From assembly GCA_937934655.1 (NCBI GenBank), contig CALGZB010000225.1, forward strand, positions 1 to 43,918: DNA of 43,918 nt. The letters run 5' to 3'. Of this stretch, positions 27,246-36,927 are shown one piece after another. This stretch comes from an uncultured Acidimicrobiales bacterium. GTDB lineage: Bacteria; Actinomycetota; Acidimicrobiia; Acidimicrobiales; SHLQ01. The notes under the pieces are model-generated. The model was not told the DNA's origin. It did no database searches and saw only the letters and a program-made list of their open reading frames with translations. A program made the translations under genes and the position numbers. Position 1 is the stretch's first letter. Each line of letters begins with the position of its first letter.

Positions 27246-29990
27246 ATGGGTTTCTTCGATAAAATTCTCCGCACCGGCGACGGCAAAAAAATGCGGGCTC
27301 TTCAAGCGCTTGTCCCAGACATCGACGCGCTCGAGCCCGAATTTAAAGCCCTCTCCGATGATGCGCTCCGTGCCAAAACATCCGAATTTCAGGAGCGCCA
27401 CGCCAATGGTGAACCACTCGACGACATGCTCGTCGAGGCGTTCTCTGTCGTACGCGAAGCTGCCGACCGAGTAATCGGCCAGCGGCACTATCCCGTCCAA
27501 ATGATGGGTGGAGCTGCGCTTCACCTTGGCTGGGTTGCCGAAATGAAGACCGGCGAGGGCAAAACTCTCACCTCTTTGCTCCCGGTCTACCTCAACGGTG
27601 TTGGCGGCAAAGGCGTGCACGTCGTTACCGTCAACGAATACCTGGCGTCACGTGACGCCGAGTGGATGGGCGAGATCCACCGCTTCCTTGGGCTTTCGGT
27701 CGGGCTCATCGTGCCGGGCAACCGTGACACCGCCTACAAACGGGAGCAATACGCCTGCGATATCACGTACGGAACCAACAACGAGCTTGGGTTCGACTAC
27801 CTGCGCGACAACATGGCGATGACCCTCGAGCGCAAAGCGCAGCGGGGCCACAACTACTGCATTGTCGATGAGATCGACTCGATCCTTATCGATGAAGCCC
27901 GTACGCCGCTCATCATCTCGGGCCGTCTCGCCGAAGCGGCACAGACCTACCACCAGTTCGCCGCAATCTCTCGTGGTCTGCGCCGCGACGTTGACTACGA
28001 CGTCGATGAAGAAAAGCGCATCGTTGCTCCCACCGAAGAGGGCATCCACTCGGTTGAAGCTGCGCTTGGCATCGAAAACCTCTACGACGCCGTGTCGTCG
28101 AACCTGGTCCACCATCTGCAGCAGTCGTTGCGAGCCAAAGAGCTCTACCGGCGCGACAAGGACTACATCATTAAAGAGGGCGAGGTGAAGATCGTCGATG
28201 AGTTCACGGGCCGTGTGCTCGACGGTCGTCGCTGGTCTGAAGGCTTGCATCAAGCAGTCGAGGCCAAAGAGGGCGTGGCTATCAAAGAGGAAAACCAGAC
28301 CCTCGCCACCGTGACCCTTCAGAACTACTTCCGCCTCTACGACAAACTCGCAGGCATGACCGGTACCGCCGAAACCGAGGCCTCGGAATTCGCCAACACG
28401 TATGGCCTTCAGGTCGTCCCGATCCCTACCAACAAGCCACTGGCCCGCATCGATCAGGGTGACCTCATCTACAAGAGCGAGAGCGCCAAGTTTGACGCCA
28501 TCGTCGAGGACCTCTCCGATCGGTATGCCAAAGGCCAACCGGTTCTCGTTGGTACCGTGTCGGTCGAAAACTCCGAGAAACTCTCCCGTGTGCTGAATGA
28601 GCGGGGCATCGAACACAACGTTCTGAACGCCAAGCAGCACACCCAAGAAGCCAAGACCGTCGCTCAGGCTGGTCGCATTGGATCGGTCACCGTGGCCACC
28701 AACATGGCCGGTCGTGGTGTCGATATCGTGCTCGGTGGAAACGCCGAGAAGCTTGCAGAGAACGAGGTGCTGATCTCCGGACACGACCTCGATTCCGAGG
28801 AAGGTCAAGAGATCTTCAACACCGAGTTCGCGAAATTCGAGCCCGAATGTGAGGCCGAAGGCGACAAAGTCCGCGAACTTGGCGGGCTGTATGTTCTCGC
28901 AACCGAACGCCACGACAGTCGCCGAATCGATAACCAGCTTCGTGGTCGATCCGGCCGCCAGGGTGAACCCGGCGAAAGCCGTTTCTACCTGTCGCTCGAA
29001 GACGATCTCATGCGTCTGTTCGCAACTGGTGCTATGGACTTTGTCATGGGCAAGGCGCTCCCTGACGACGAGGCCATCGAAGCCAAGATGGTGAGCAAAG
29101 CAATCGAGCGAGCCCAGACCACGGTCGAACAAAAGAACGCCGAAGTTCGCAAGAACGTCCTCAAATACGACGAGGTCATGAACGAACAGCGCAAGGTCAT
29201 TTACAAGCGCCGCGACATGATTCTCGAAGGTCTCGATCTTCACGATGAGGCCATGGAGTACCTCGCCCAAGCCGTCGATGCCCTCGTTGCCAGCCATGCG
29301 GTGAGCGACCACACCGACGACTGGGATCTCGATACCCTCGCCACCGAAGTTGCCCTGTACTGGCCGACCGAGCAGACCGAAGAGTCGCTCGAAGCGCTGC
29401 CCACAACCGAAGCGCTCTACGAGACGCTTATGGCCGAAGCAACCGAGCACTACCAGCGTCGCGAAGAAGAGATCTCTCCGGAGATCATGCGACAGGTCGA
29501 GCGCCAAGTCATGTTGCAGATCATCGATCAGCGGTGGCGCGAGCATCTCTACGAGATGGACTACCTCCGCGAAGGTATTCACCTTCGGGCGATGGGACAG
29601 AAAGATCCCGCGAGCGAATGGCAACGAGAAGGCTTCGAGATGTTTGGTCACATGATGACCGGCATCGCCCAGGACTTCGTCAAGTACGTCATGCACGTGC
29701 AGGTCAACGTCAAAGAGGAAGCTCCAGCAGCTCCCGCTCCGGCTGCGGTCGATGTTGAAGAGTCGGCCCCCGATAGCCAAAGCGAGACCGCTGAGCGCTC
29801 GAGCGCCCAAGAGGCAACCGCTGCCGGCGCAGGCACTGCCGAGGTGAGCGGCGCCCCAAAGATTGTTGAAGAGGGCGGCGAGGCGAAGAAGGCGCCGGTC
29901 AAACGCACTGAATTCGAAAAGGCTGGCCGGAACGATCCATGCCCATGCGGCAGCGGCGATAAGTTCAAACACTGCCACGGCAAGAAATAG
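27246..29990 (+). CDS. secA: Preprotein translocase ATPase SecA
   Basis: This motor drives secretory proteins through SecYEG. The 914-residue protein has the DEAD-type ATPase with MKTGEGKT (100-107), the VDEIDSILIDEARTPL motif, the preprotein cross-linking domain, GRSGRQGEPG in NBD2, the helical scaffold, a variable Ala/Glu-rich linker (about 820-890) and the zinc-binding tail NDPCPCGSGDKFKHCHG for SecB or ribosome contacts. The start is the ATG at 27246 (MGFFDKIL); the frame is open 10 codons upstream, but the family begins here. It is followed 12 bases later by prfB. Confidence 0.98.
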   Translation: MGFFDKILRTGDGKKMRALQALVPDIDALEPEFKALSDDALRAKTSEFQERHANGEPLDDMLVEAFSVVREAADRVIGQRHYPVQMMGGAALHLGWVAEMKTGEGKTLTSLLPVYLNGVGGKGVHVVTVNEYLASRDAEWMGEIHRFLGLSVGLIVPGNRDTAYKREQYACDITYGTNNELGFDYLRDNMAMTLERKAQRGHNYCIVDEIDSILIDEARTPLIISGRLAEAAQTYHQFAAISRGLRRDVDYDVDEEKRIVAPTEEGIHSVEAALGIENLYDAVSSNLVHHLQQSLRAKELYRRDKDYIIKEGEVKIVDEFTGRVLDGRRWSEGLHQAVEAKEGVAIKEENQTLATVTLQNYFRLYDKLAGMTGTAETEASEFANTYGLQVVPIPTNKPLARIDQGDLIYKSESAKFDAIVEDLSDRYAKGQPVLVGTVSVENSEKLSRVLNERGIEHNVLNAKQHTQEAKTVAQAGRIGSVTVATNMAGRGVDIVLGGNAEKLAENEVLISGHDLDSEEGQEIFNTEFAKFEPECEAEGDKVRELGGLYVLATERHDSRRIDNQLRGRSGRQGEPGESRFYLSLEDDLMRLFATGAMDFVMGKALPDDEAIEAKMVSKAIERAQTTVEQKNAEVRKNVLKYDEVMNEQRKVIYKRRDMILEGLDLHDEAMEYLAQAVDALVASHAVSDHTDDWDLDTLATEVALYWPTEQTEESLEALPTTEALYETLMAEATEHYQRREEEISPEIMRQVERQVMLQIIDQRWREHLYEMDYLREGIHLRAMGQKDPASEWQREGFEMFGHMMTGIAQDFVKYVMHVQVNVKEEAPAAPAPAAVDVEESAPDSQSETAERSSAQEATAAGAGTAEVSGAPKIVEEGGEAKKAPVKRTEFEKAGRNDPCPCGSGDKFKHCHGKK

Positions 29991-30002
29991 TCGACATCGA
30001 CC

Positions 30003-31127
30003 ATGCAGGACTTTTCCGATGCTCTGAGCGCGCTCAAGCGTCGCTGCAATGAAGCCCACGGCTATCTCTCGGTCGATGAGCTTCGGGCGCGTCAGCCGCA
30101 ACTCGAGACCGAAATGGGTCGCCCCGACCTTTGGGACGATGTCGATGCTGCACGAATCGTACAAACGGAACTTTCGGCGCTCACCGACGACCTCAAGCAG
30201 TTCGACACGCTCCAGAGCGACATCAGCGATGTCGAGACGCTGTATGAGATGGCTCGCGAAGAAAGCGACGAGTCGCTCGAGCCTGAAATTACCGATGCCA
30301 TAGCGGCCATCGAAGTCACTCTCGCCGAACTTGAGATGCGTTCGTTGTTCTCCGGCGAGTACGACGAGAAGGACGCTGTTTGTCACATCCAGTCCGGAGA
30401 GGGCGGCACCGACGCCCAAGACTGGGCCGAGATGTTGATGCGCATGTACACCAGGTGGGCAGAGCGCAAGGGGTTCTCTATCGAGGTCCTTACGGTCTCC
30501 GAGGGCACCGAAGCCGGACTGTCCTCAGTCGAGTTCGTCGTTCGCGGCCGTCACGCCTACGGGCTTTTGCAATCTGAACATGGCGTGCACCGTCTGGTGC
30601 GTATTTCGCCGTTCAACAAGGAGGCAAAGCGTCAGACCGCCTTTTCCTCGATGCAGGTCGTGCCGTTCTTCGACGAAGTCACCAACGAGATCGATATCGA
30701 CGAAAAGGACCTGCGCATCGACACGTTCCGCTCGTCAGGAGCCGGCGGGCAGCACGTGAACGTCACCGACTCCGCGGTGCGTATTACCCACCTTCCGACC
30801 GGCGTCGTAACCGCTTGCCAGAACGAACGCAGCCAACACCAAAACAAAGATCGGGCGATGCAGATGTTGGCTGCGAAGCTGCTCGACCTCGAGCGGAAGC
30901 AGCGCCAGGACGATCTTGCCGAGATCGCCGGCGAAGCCAAGAACGTCGGATTCGGCAGCCAAATCCGCTCGTATGTTCTGCAGCCGTACCAAATGGTGAA
31001 GGATCTCCGGTCCGAGTTCGAGACCGGCCAGATCGACAATGTGTTGAGTGGCGATATCGAACCGTTCATGGAGGCGTACCTCCGTTGGAATCGCGCCACA
31101 TCACTCGGCTCCGCTGACACCAAGTAG
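30003..31127 (+). CDS. prfB: Peptide chain release factor 2
   Basis: RF2 ends translation at UGA and UAA. The 374-residue product has the stop-codon-reading tripeptide SPF (202-204) and the catalytic GGQ (248-250, in GAGGQHVNVTDSAVRITH). The frame is continuous from the ATG at 30003, so there is no programmed +1 frameshift at an early in-frame UGA as in Escherichia coli. Its place between secA and ftsE is common in actinobacteria and other bacteria. Confidence 0.98.
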   Translation: MQDFSDALSALKRRCNEAHGYLSVDELRARQPQLETEMGRPDLWDDVDAARIVQTELSALTDDLKQFDTLQSDISDVETLYEMAREESDESLEPEITDAIAAIEVTLAELEMRSLFSGEYDEKDAVCHIQSGEGGTDAQDWAEMLMRMYTRWAERKGFSIEVLTVSEGTEAGLSSVEFVVRGRHAYGLLQSEHGVHRLVRISPFNKEAKRQTAFSSMQVVPFFDEVTNEIDIDEKDLRIDTFRSSGAGGQHVNVTDSAVRITHLPTGVVTACQNERSQHQNKDRAMQMLAAKLLDLERKQRQDDLAEIAGEAKNVGFGSQIRSYVLQPYQMVKDLRSEFETGQIDNVLSGDIEPFMEAYLRWNRATSLGSADTK

Positions 31128-31299
31128 GGCGCGAGTACTTCTCGAGTCCTGAACGTCGCTTTTGCGTGGCCGCTGCTAGCGTTTTCGACAGTCTCGCTTG
31201 GCCCTTGTGTCCGGTCGCCTTGTTCGAACTTTTTCCCCGATCGGCTCGCCAAGCAGTTCCCCTCATTCGCGTTCCCCATAGCCCCCGCCCTGTGACTAC

Positions 31300-31983
31300 A
31301 TGATCAAACTCGAAAACGTTTCCAAGAGCTACAAGGGCGGCAGCGATGCCGCTGCGCTCCAGAACGCCAACATCGATATCGGGAAGGGCGAGTTTGTGTT
31401 TCTTGTCGGACCCTCCGGTTCAGGCAAGTCCACGTTTATTCGCCTGTTGAACAAAGAAGAAGACCCCACCGACGGGCGAATCTTTGTTGCTGGCAAAGAC
31501 ATTGGTCAGCTCAACAGTTGGAAAGTGCCCTACCTGCGCCGCAACATTGGCTGCATCTTCCAGGACTTCAAGCTGCTCGAGAAGAAGACCGTGGCAGAGA
31601 ACGTTGCCTTTGCGCTTGAGGTAATCGGCCGCCCGCGATCGGTTATCTCCAAGCAGGTTCCGGCGATTCTCGAACTCGTTGGTTTGAGCGACAAGCTCAC
31701 AAGTTTTCCCGGCGAACTGAGTGGTGGCGAGCAGCAGCGGGTGTCTATTGCCCGAGCATTTGTAAACCGGCCACTTATCCTTCTGGCCGACGAACCGACC
31801 GGTAACCTCGACCCCAACACCTCGGTGGGCATCATGCGGCTCCTCGATCGCATTAACCGCACTGGAACCACGGTGGTTATGGCCACCCACGATCGCGGCA
31901 TCGTCGACACGATGCGTCGGCGGGTGGTGGAGCTCGACAAGGGATCCATCGTTCGCGACCAGGCGCAGGGCGTCTACGAGTAG
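31300..31983 (+). CDS. ftsE: Cell division ATP-binding protein FtsE
   Basis: This cytosolic ATPase of the FtsEX complex drives conformational change in FtsX to control cell-wall hydrolases at the septum. The 227-residue protein has Walker A GPSGSGKS (37-44), the ABC signature LSGGEQQR, Walker [14 protein letters not shown] and the switch ATHDRG. The start is the ATG at 31300, preceded by 172 bases after prfB with no clear promoter. FtsX follows after 14 bases. Confidence 0.97.
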   Translation: MIKLENVSKSYKGGSDAAALQNANIDIGKGEFVFLVGPSGSGKSTFIRLLNKEEDPTDGRIFVAGKDIGQLNSWKVPYLRRNIGCIFQDFKLLEKKTVAENVAFALEVIGRPRSVISKQVPAILELVGLSDKLTSFPGELSGGEQQRVSIARAFVNRPLILLADEPTGNLDPNTSVGIMRLLDRINRTGTTVVMATHDRGIVDTMRRRVVELDKGSIVRDQAQGVYE

Positions 31984-31997
31984 GACTCGGCTTTCTT

Positions 31998-32894
31998 ATG
32001 GCTCTCAAAATTACGTATATGTTGCGCGAGACGGGCACGAACCTCAAGCGCCGCATCTCGCTCACCATCGCAGCGATTCTCACGATTTCGATCTCCCTGG
32101 CTCTGTTCGGCAGCGCGCTGCTTGCCCGCGACGGGGTTGCAAACGCCACGGCTCGGTGGGAGGGCGGCATCGAGTTCGTTATCTGGATGAATCCTGAAGC
32201 TGATGCCGACCAGGACGCAGCGATCCGCCGTTCGCTCGATGAGAGCCCGGCAATTCAGAGTTCGACCTATGTCTCCCAAGATGATGCGTTGGTGGAATTC
32301 CAGGACATGTTCATGGATTCCCCGGATCTGCTCGATGCGGTCGAGGCCGCAGACCTTCCGCCTTCTTATCGGGTCGTGCCGGTTGACCCGGACGCCGATG
32401 TCGTCGTGGAACTCGGGTCTCAATTCCTCAATCAGCCTGGCGTTCGTGATGTGGTGTTTGCCAGCGAGGCCATTAAGGACATCCAAACTCAGGCTGATCG
32501 GATTTCTCGCGGACTGCTTTGGGTGGGGGTCGTGCTCCTCTTTGCAGCTGCGCTCTTGATCCTCAACACGATCGTTGTTGCCATCGGTGCTCGTCGCCAA
32601 GAGATCGAAGTGATGAAGCTGGTGGGGGCAAGCAACTGGTTTATCCGGCTGCCCTTCATGCTCGAGGGGCTTGTGCACGGCATTGTCGGGGCCGGGTTCG
32701 CGGTGCTCGGCATGGTCGGGGTTCGGCGCTACGTCATCGACGGGTTCAGCGAGTCGCAAAGCCTGGCGTTGCTTGAAGGTCTACGCGTCACCGATGCGGA
32801 GCTGTTTAACCGCAGCCTCTGGGTGCTGGCAATCGGCATCGCTGTAGGCATCTTGGGGTCGCTCTTTGCGGTCTCAACAAAGCTCGACGTCTAA
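31998..32894 (+). CDS. ftsX: Cell division protein FtsX
   Basis: This membrane partner of FtsE has 298 residues. One helix lies at the N-terminus (about 20-42), then an extracytoplasmic domain of about 125 residues (VWMNPEADADQ region) that contacts the hydrolase, and three helices in the C-terminal FtsX domain (from about 170; VLLFAAALLILNTIVVAIGARRQEIEVMKLVGAS is typical). It does not move substrates; it transmits the ATPase state. The downstream LytM hydrolase gene is the likely target. Confidence 0.96.
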   Translation: MALKITYMLRETGTNLKRRISLTIAAILTISISLALFGSALLARDGVANATARWEGGIEFVIWMNPEADADQDAAIRRSLDESPAIQSSTYVSQDDALVEFQDMFMDSPDLLDAVEAADLPPSYRVVPVDPDADVVVELGSQFLNQPGVRDVVFASEAIKDIQTQADRISRGLLWVGVVLLFAAALLILNTIVVAIGARRQEIEVMKLVGASNWFIRLPFMLEGLVHGIVGAGFAVLGMVGVRRYVIDGFSESQSLALLEGLRVTDAELFNRSLWVLAIGIAVGILGSLFAVSTKLDV

Positions 32895-32907
32895 CCGAAT
32901 TTCGTAG

Positions 32908-32930
32908 CCACCGGGCCTCTTAAACGGTGG
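32908..32930 (+). terminator. Stem-loop after ftsX
   Basis: CCACCG (32908-32913) pairs with CGGTGG (32925-32930) around an 11-base loop. No T tract follows, so this is at best an attenuator or RNA-stability element between ftsX and the hydrolase gene. A weak -10-like CATAAT lies at 32952-32957, without a good -35. Confidence 0.35.
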
Positions 32931-32992
32931 TCAGGAATGGGTATATCGGCTCATAATATGTCGGTTTGGGCCGATTGGTACGGGTGTTCCCC

Positions 32993-34606
32993 ATGCCTGC
33001 TTTGCGCGTCGTTCGTTGCGCTGCCCTCATTGCCGTCCTTTTGCTGTCATCGTTGGCCTTCCCCAGGACTGCATTCGCTCAAACTGAGGAGCCATCGGCC
33101 CCGGCCGAAACCGCTCCACCAGCGCCCGAGCCCACAGCGCCACCTGCTACTTCAGCGCCCGAGACCCCTCCCGATACGCAAGCTCCGGCCCCTGAGCCGG
33201 AAACCCCTGCCGAGCCGCAGCCCGAATCCGGCGATCCGTCGACTCCACCAACGACTGAAGCTCCAATTCTTGTCGGCGAAGGTGACCCTTCGGTCGGCGA
33301 CGGCGGAGAGGCCCCAAGCGAGGAAGACGACGGGCAAGTACCGGGCGAGCCAGGGCAACCGGGCCCGACGGCGCAGCCCCGATTCTCCGCTGAAGAACTG
33401 ATCGAGCTTCAGAAGAAGTACGACGAAGCGGTTGGCGACGAAGCCGAGGCTCTTGCAATTTGGGAACTCGCTAGCGCTCGTCTCGCCGAGATCGATGCCC
33501 GTTCGGCCCGGCTCACGGGCATGCTCGCTTGGACCGAGCTTGAGATAAAGGTCGCCAAAGCCGATCACAGCACGGCGATCTCGGTGCGCGAACAGACCGA
33601 GGGGGAGCTCGCCATTGTCCGAGCAGAGCTTGCCGATGAAGAGCTCCGACTAAAGCGGCAAGCCGTCGAAGCGTTTATGGGCGGAAGTTCTTCGAACGAG
33701 AGCATCCTGACCACCGTGCTCAACGCCGGTTCTATCGACGAGGTCGAGAGTCTCCGGGAATACGCGCACATTGCGCTCGATGACCAAGAGGGCACGATCA
33801 CCTCGATCGAAGACCTCGAGGTACGGGTTGATGAACTGCTGGTAGCAAAAAATTCTCTCGAACGGGAGGCCGCAGTGGCCGTAGCTCGCGTCGAGGCATT
33901 CGAATCCCAGGTCGAGGAGAACACCTCCGAGCTTGGTGAGCTTCGAGCACTTGCCGAGACCGAAGAGATCGAACTTCGCCGCCAATTGGCCGAGATTCAA
34001 ACGGTCCGGACCGAGTACGAGCAACGGCTCAATGCGCTCGAACAAGATTCGGACTCGGCATCGGCAGCGCTGCAACGGGCACAGGCAAGCCAAACCCCAG
34101 GACCTCCACCCCGGATGCATTCGCCACTTCTGGTTGCCGAGATCAGTTCGGGCTTTGGCCCTCGAATGCACCCGATCTGGGGAAACCGTCGCATGCACAA
34201 CGGCCTCGACTACGGCGGCAATTCTGGCGATGAGATCTTTGCTGCCGCAGCAGGCGTTGTAGTGATGGCCGAACTCCGCGGTGGGTACGGCAACGTCGTG
34301 GTCATCGATCACGGCGGCCAATGGGGAACGCTTTACGCCCACCAAAGCGCGGTAAATGTAGTTCCCGGACAACAGGTTGCCCGAGGCGAGGTCGTTGGTT
34401 GGGTTGGTTCGACCGGACACTCCACCGGGCCACATCTTCACTTCGAGCTACGCCAGCTCGGAGCACCGCGTGACCCCTACAACCACATCGACTTCGACGA
34501 AGAACATCCGGTGACGTGCGAGGTGCTTATCCGCACCGGCCACATCAACGACCTCGACGCGGCCCAGAGGCGAGATGACTGTGCCGAGTACTTCGAGCAA
34601 GACTGA
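32993..34606 (+). CDS. Secreted coiled-coil LytM (M23) peptidoglycan hydrolase, EnvC-like
   Basis: The 537-residue protein has a signal peptide (cleavage likely after A29, AFA-QT), a Pro/Glu/Thr-rich linker (30-130), a long coiled coil (about 133-360) and a C-terminal LytM domain. Zinc ligands H402, D406 (MHNGLDYGG) and H483 (PHLHFEL), and the catalytic H450 (LYAHQS), are all present, so it should be an active peptidase, unlike EnvC itself, which is an inactive activator. Next to ftsEX and with the coiled coil that such partners use, it is the likely FtsEX-controlled septal hydrolase. The ATG at 32993 is chosen because it begins the signal peptide. Confidence 0.92.
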   Translation: MPALRVVRCAALIAVLLLSSLAFPRTAFAQTEEPSAPAETAPPAPEPTAPPATSAPETPPDTQAPAPEPETPAEPQPESGDPSTPPTTEAPILVGEGDPSVGDGGEAPSEEDDGQVPGEPGQPGPTAQPRFSAEELIELQKKYDEAVGDEAEALAIWELASARLAEIDARSARLTGMLAWTELEIKVAKADHSTAISVREQTEGELAIVRAELADEELRLKRQAVEAFMGGSSSNESILTTVLNAGSIDEVESLREYAHIALDDQEGTITSIEDLEVRVDELLVAKNSLEREAAVAVARVEAFESQVEENTSELGELRALAETEEIELRRQLAEIQTVRTEYEQRLNALEQDSDSASAALQRAQASQTPGPPPRMHSPLLVAEISSGFGPRMHPIWGNRRMHNGLDYGGNSGDEIFAAAAGVVVMAELRGGYGNVVVIDHGGQWGTLYAHQSAVNVVPGQQVARGEVVGWVGSTGHSTGPHLHFELRQLGAPRDPYNHIDFDEEHPVTCEVLIRTGHINDLDAAQRRDDCAEYFEQD

Positions 34607-34626
34607 ACGGGTACGGTTTTAGCGTG

Positions 34627-35121
34627 ATGCACCGAATTGTTGCTCTCTTTGTAGCCGTCAGCTTTGGTTTGGTGGGTTGTGCGTCTGCCGAAGGTCCGAC
34701 GTTGACCGAGCCTTCAAGCACTGATGAAACCACCGAAGACACCGAAGACACCGACACAAGCGCTGAAGACAGCGAGGCTGAGGACGGCGCCGAGGATGCG
34801 GCAAACAAGCCGTTTCCCGACGTGATCGAGGTGAACTTTGCACGCCAAGGGCAAGGGCCGTATTCCTTCGATGTCACCGTAAGTTCGCCGTATGACACTC
34901 CCGAACGGTACGCCGACGCGTGGCGCGTTGTTGGCCTCGACGGCACGGTGTACGGATTGCGCGAGCTCACCCATGACCATCAGGGCGAACAGCCATTTAC
35001 CCGTTCGCTGGAGGGAGTCGAGATCCCCGAAGATGTTACGGAACTGCTGGTCGAGGCCCGCGACAGCGAGAACGGCTGGGGCGGCGGCACCGTTGAGATC
35101 AGACTGGATCCAGCGACTTAG
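34627..35121 (+). CDS. Small acidic lipoprotein, unknown function
   Basis: The 164-residue product has a lipoprotein signal (MHRIVALFVAVSFGLVGC, lipidated Cys at 18), an acidic Asp/Glu/Thr-rich spacer (about 25-65), and a compact C-terminal domain (about 70-164) with beta-strand character (FDVTVSSPYDTPERYADAWRV, VEARDSENGWGGGTVEIRL). A GTG one codon upstream is an alternative start. It lies 20 bases after the LytM gene and 48 before mscR on the same strand. I do not recognise a family. Confidence 0.72.
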   Translation: MHRIVALFVAVSFGLVGCASAEGPTLTEPSSTDETTEDTEDTDTSAEDSEAEDGAEDAANKPFPDVIEVNFARQGQGPYSFDVTVSSPYDTPERYADAWRVVGLDGTVYGLRELTHDHQGEQPFTRSLEGVEIPEDVTELLVEARDSENGWGGGTVEIRLDPAT

Positions 35122-35169
35122 CGCTGGTGTGACTATCCTCTCCCGAAACACTGATTCTCTGGAGGGGCA

Positions 35170-36252
35170 ATGCCTCAGCAAGTACGGGCGGTCGTCGCCA
35201 AAGCAAAGGGTGAACCGGTAAGTATCGAGACCATCGAAATTCCTGATCCGGGACCAGGCGAAGCGGTTGTAAAGATCCAAGCCTGCGGTGTGTGCCATAC
35301 CGACCTGCATTACCGGGAAGGCGCCATCAACGACGAGTTCCCTTTCCTGCTCGGACATGAAGCTTCGGGGATCGTTGAGTCACTCGGCGAGGGTGTCACC
35401 AATGTTGAGGTCGGCGACTTTGTCATCTTGAACTGGCGTGCCGTTTGCGGCGACTGCCGTTCGTGTAACCGTGGCAATCCGCATCTGTGCTTCAACACCC
35501 ACAACGCCACCCAAAAGATGACCCTCGACGGTCAAGAGCTCAGCCCAGCGCTGGGCATCGGCGCATTTGCCGAAAAGACCCTCGTGCATTCCGGTCAGTG
35601 CACCAAGGTGAACCCGGCAGCAAAACCTGAGGTCGCCGGACTCATCGGCTGCGGTGTCATGGCGGGCCTTGGCGCTGCCATGAACACCGGCGAGGTTGGA
35701 CACGGAGACTCGGTTGCCGTGTTTGGTTGCGGCGGTGTCGGTGACGCCGCTATCGCTGGGGCACATTTGGCCGGCGCCAGCACCATCATCGCCGTCGACC
35801 TCGACGACAAGAAGCTCGAGTGGGCCAAAGAATTCGGCGCAACCCACACCATTAACGCCGCCGGCACCGATGTCGTGAAGGCAATCCAAGACCTCACCGA
35901 TGGCAACGGTGTCGACGTTGCCATCGAGGCCGTTGGTCTTCCTCAAACCTACGAGCAAGCGTTCTATGCACGCGACCTCGCCGGCACGGTTGTTCTTGTT
36001 GGCGTCCCCAACCCGGAGATGAAGATCGAGCTGCCGCTCATCGACGTGTTCGGCCGGGGCGGCTCGTTGAAGTCTTCGTGGTACGGCGATTGCCTGCCAT
36101 CGCGTGACTTCCCAATGCTCATCGATCTGTACCTTCAAGGCCGTCTCGATCTTGAGCGATTCGTCTCTGAGACCATCACCCTTGAAGACGTCGAAGAGGC
36201 GTTCCACAAGATGGAAGCCGGCGAAGTTCTGCGTTCGGTCGTGGTGCTGTAA
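35170..36252 (+). CDS. mscR: S-(hydroxymethyl)mycothiol dehydrogenase
   Basis: This zinc-dependent MDR alcohol dehydrogenase oxidises the formaldehyde-mycothiol adduct to S-formylmycothiol and also acts in nitrosothiol detoxification. The 360-residue protein has the catalytic zinc residues C42 (CGVCHTD) and H63 (GHE), the structural-zinc cysteines C93, C96, C99 and C107, and the NAD loop GCGGVGDA. A purine-rich GGAGGGG ribosome site precedes the ATG at 35170. The downstream MBL-fold gene overlaps by one base, the pairing found in mycobacteria. It implies that the organism makes mycothiol. Confidence 0.92.
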   Translation: MPQQVRAVVAKAKGEPVSIETIEIPDPGPGEAVVKIQACGVCHTDLHYREGAINDEFPFLLGHEASGIVESLGEGVTNVEVGDFVILNWRAVCGDCRSCNRGNPHLCFNTHNATQKMTLDGQELSPALGIGAFAEKTLVHSGQCTKVNPAAKPEVAGLIGCGVMAGLGAAMNTGEVGHGDSVAVFGCGGVGDAAIAGAHLAGASTIIAVDLDDKKLEWAKEFGATHTINAAGTDVVKAIQDLTDGNGVDVAIEAVGLPQTYEQAFYARDLAGTVVLVGVPNPEMKIELPLIDVFGRGGSLKSSWYGDCLPSRDFPMLIDLYLQGRLDLERFVSETITLEDVEEAFHKMEAGEVLRSVVVL

Positions 36253-36857
36253 TGACCCGAATCGATCACATCATCACGTCCGGCGTCTTCTCGCTCGACG
36301 GCGACGACTTCGACGTCGAGAACAACATCTGGCTCGTCGGCGACGACAACGATGTACTCGTTATCGATGCCGCACACGACCATCGGCCGATCCTCGACGG
36401 AATCGGCGGCCGCAAGGTCGCCGGCATCGTTTGCACCCATGCCCACAACGATCACATCAACGCCGCGGCAGATTTGGCTGAAGCCACCGGCGCGCCCATT
36501 TTGCTTCACCCCGACGATTCGATGCTGTGGGAAGTTATCTATCCCGACCGTCGTATCGACAACGAGCTCGCCGATGGTCAGATCCTCACCGTGGGCGGCG
36601 TCGACGTCGAGATCTTGCATACCCCAGGTCATTCACCCGGCGGCGTGAGCTTGCACGTTGCTTCGGAACGCACTGTGTTCAGCGGCGACACGTTGTTCAA
36701 CGGCGGTCCAGGTGCCACCGGACGCTCATTCAGTAGCCATCAGCTCCTGGTCGAGAGCATCACCAAGAAGTTGCTCGTGCTCGACGAGGCCACGGTGGTT
36801 CACACCGGTCACGGTGATTCGACAACAATCGGCGCAGAGATTCCAAACGTCAAATAG
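36252..36857 (+). CDS. MBL-fold metallohydrolase, candidate S-formylmycothiol hydrolase
   Basis: The 201-residue protein has the metallo-beta-lactamase motif HAHNDH (H63, H65, D67, H68), TPGHSPGG and FSGDTLF, typical of glyoxalase-II-like thioesterases. The ATG shares its A with the mscR stop (TAATG), so the two are translationally coupled. A thioesterase that hydrolyses S-formylmycothiol to formate and mycothiol would complete the formaldehyde pathway, but this is inference. A strong hairpin follows. Confidence 0.85.
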   Translation: MTRIDHIITSGVFSLDGDDFDVENNIWLVGDDNDVLVIDAAHDHRPILDGIGGRKVAGIVCTHAHNDHINAAADLAEATGAPILLHPDDSMLWEVIYPDRRIDNELADGQILTVGGVDVEILHTPGHSPGGVSLHVASERTVFSGDTLFNGGPGATGRSFSSHQLLVESITKKLLVLDEATVVHTGHGDSTTIGAEIPNVK

Positions 36858-36862
36858 CCGGT

Positions 36863-36889
36863 CGGGGTTCTGCTGCGACAGCGGCCCCG
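36863..36889. terminator. Convergent stem-loop after the MBL gene
   Basis: CGGGG (36863-36867) pairs with CCCCG (36885-36889), and CTGCTG (36870-36875) pairs with CAGCGG (36879-36884, one G-U) around a CGA loop, leaving a 2-base bulge. It lies between two convergent genes and probably limits read-through on both strands, although no long T tract follows. Confidence 0.6.
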
Positions 36890-36927
36890 TGGCGTTTGCC
36901 TTTGGAGATCTCGCTAGCGAACGGGTG

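Noticed and set aside
27648-30419. 923-codon minus-strand open frame opposite secA and prfB
   Set aside because: It lies antisense to two certain genes, and its hydrophobic and Leu/Val/Phe-rich product matches nothing. Codon bias of secA keeps the opposite frame open.
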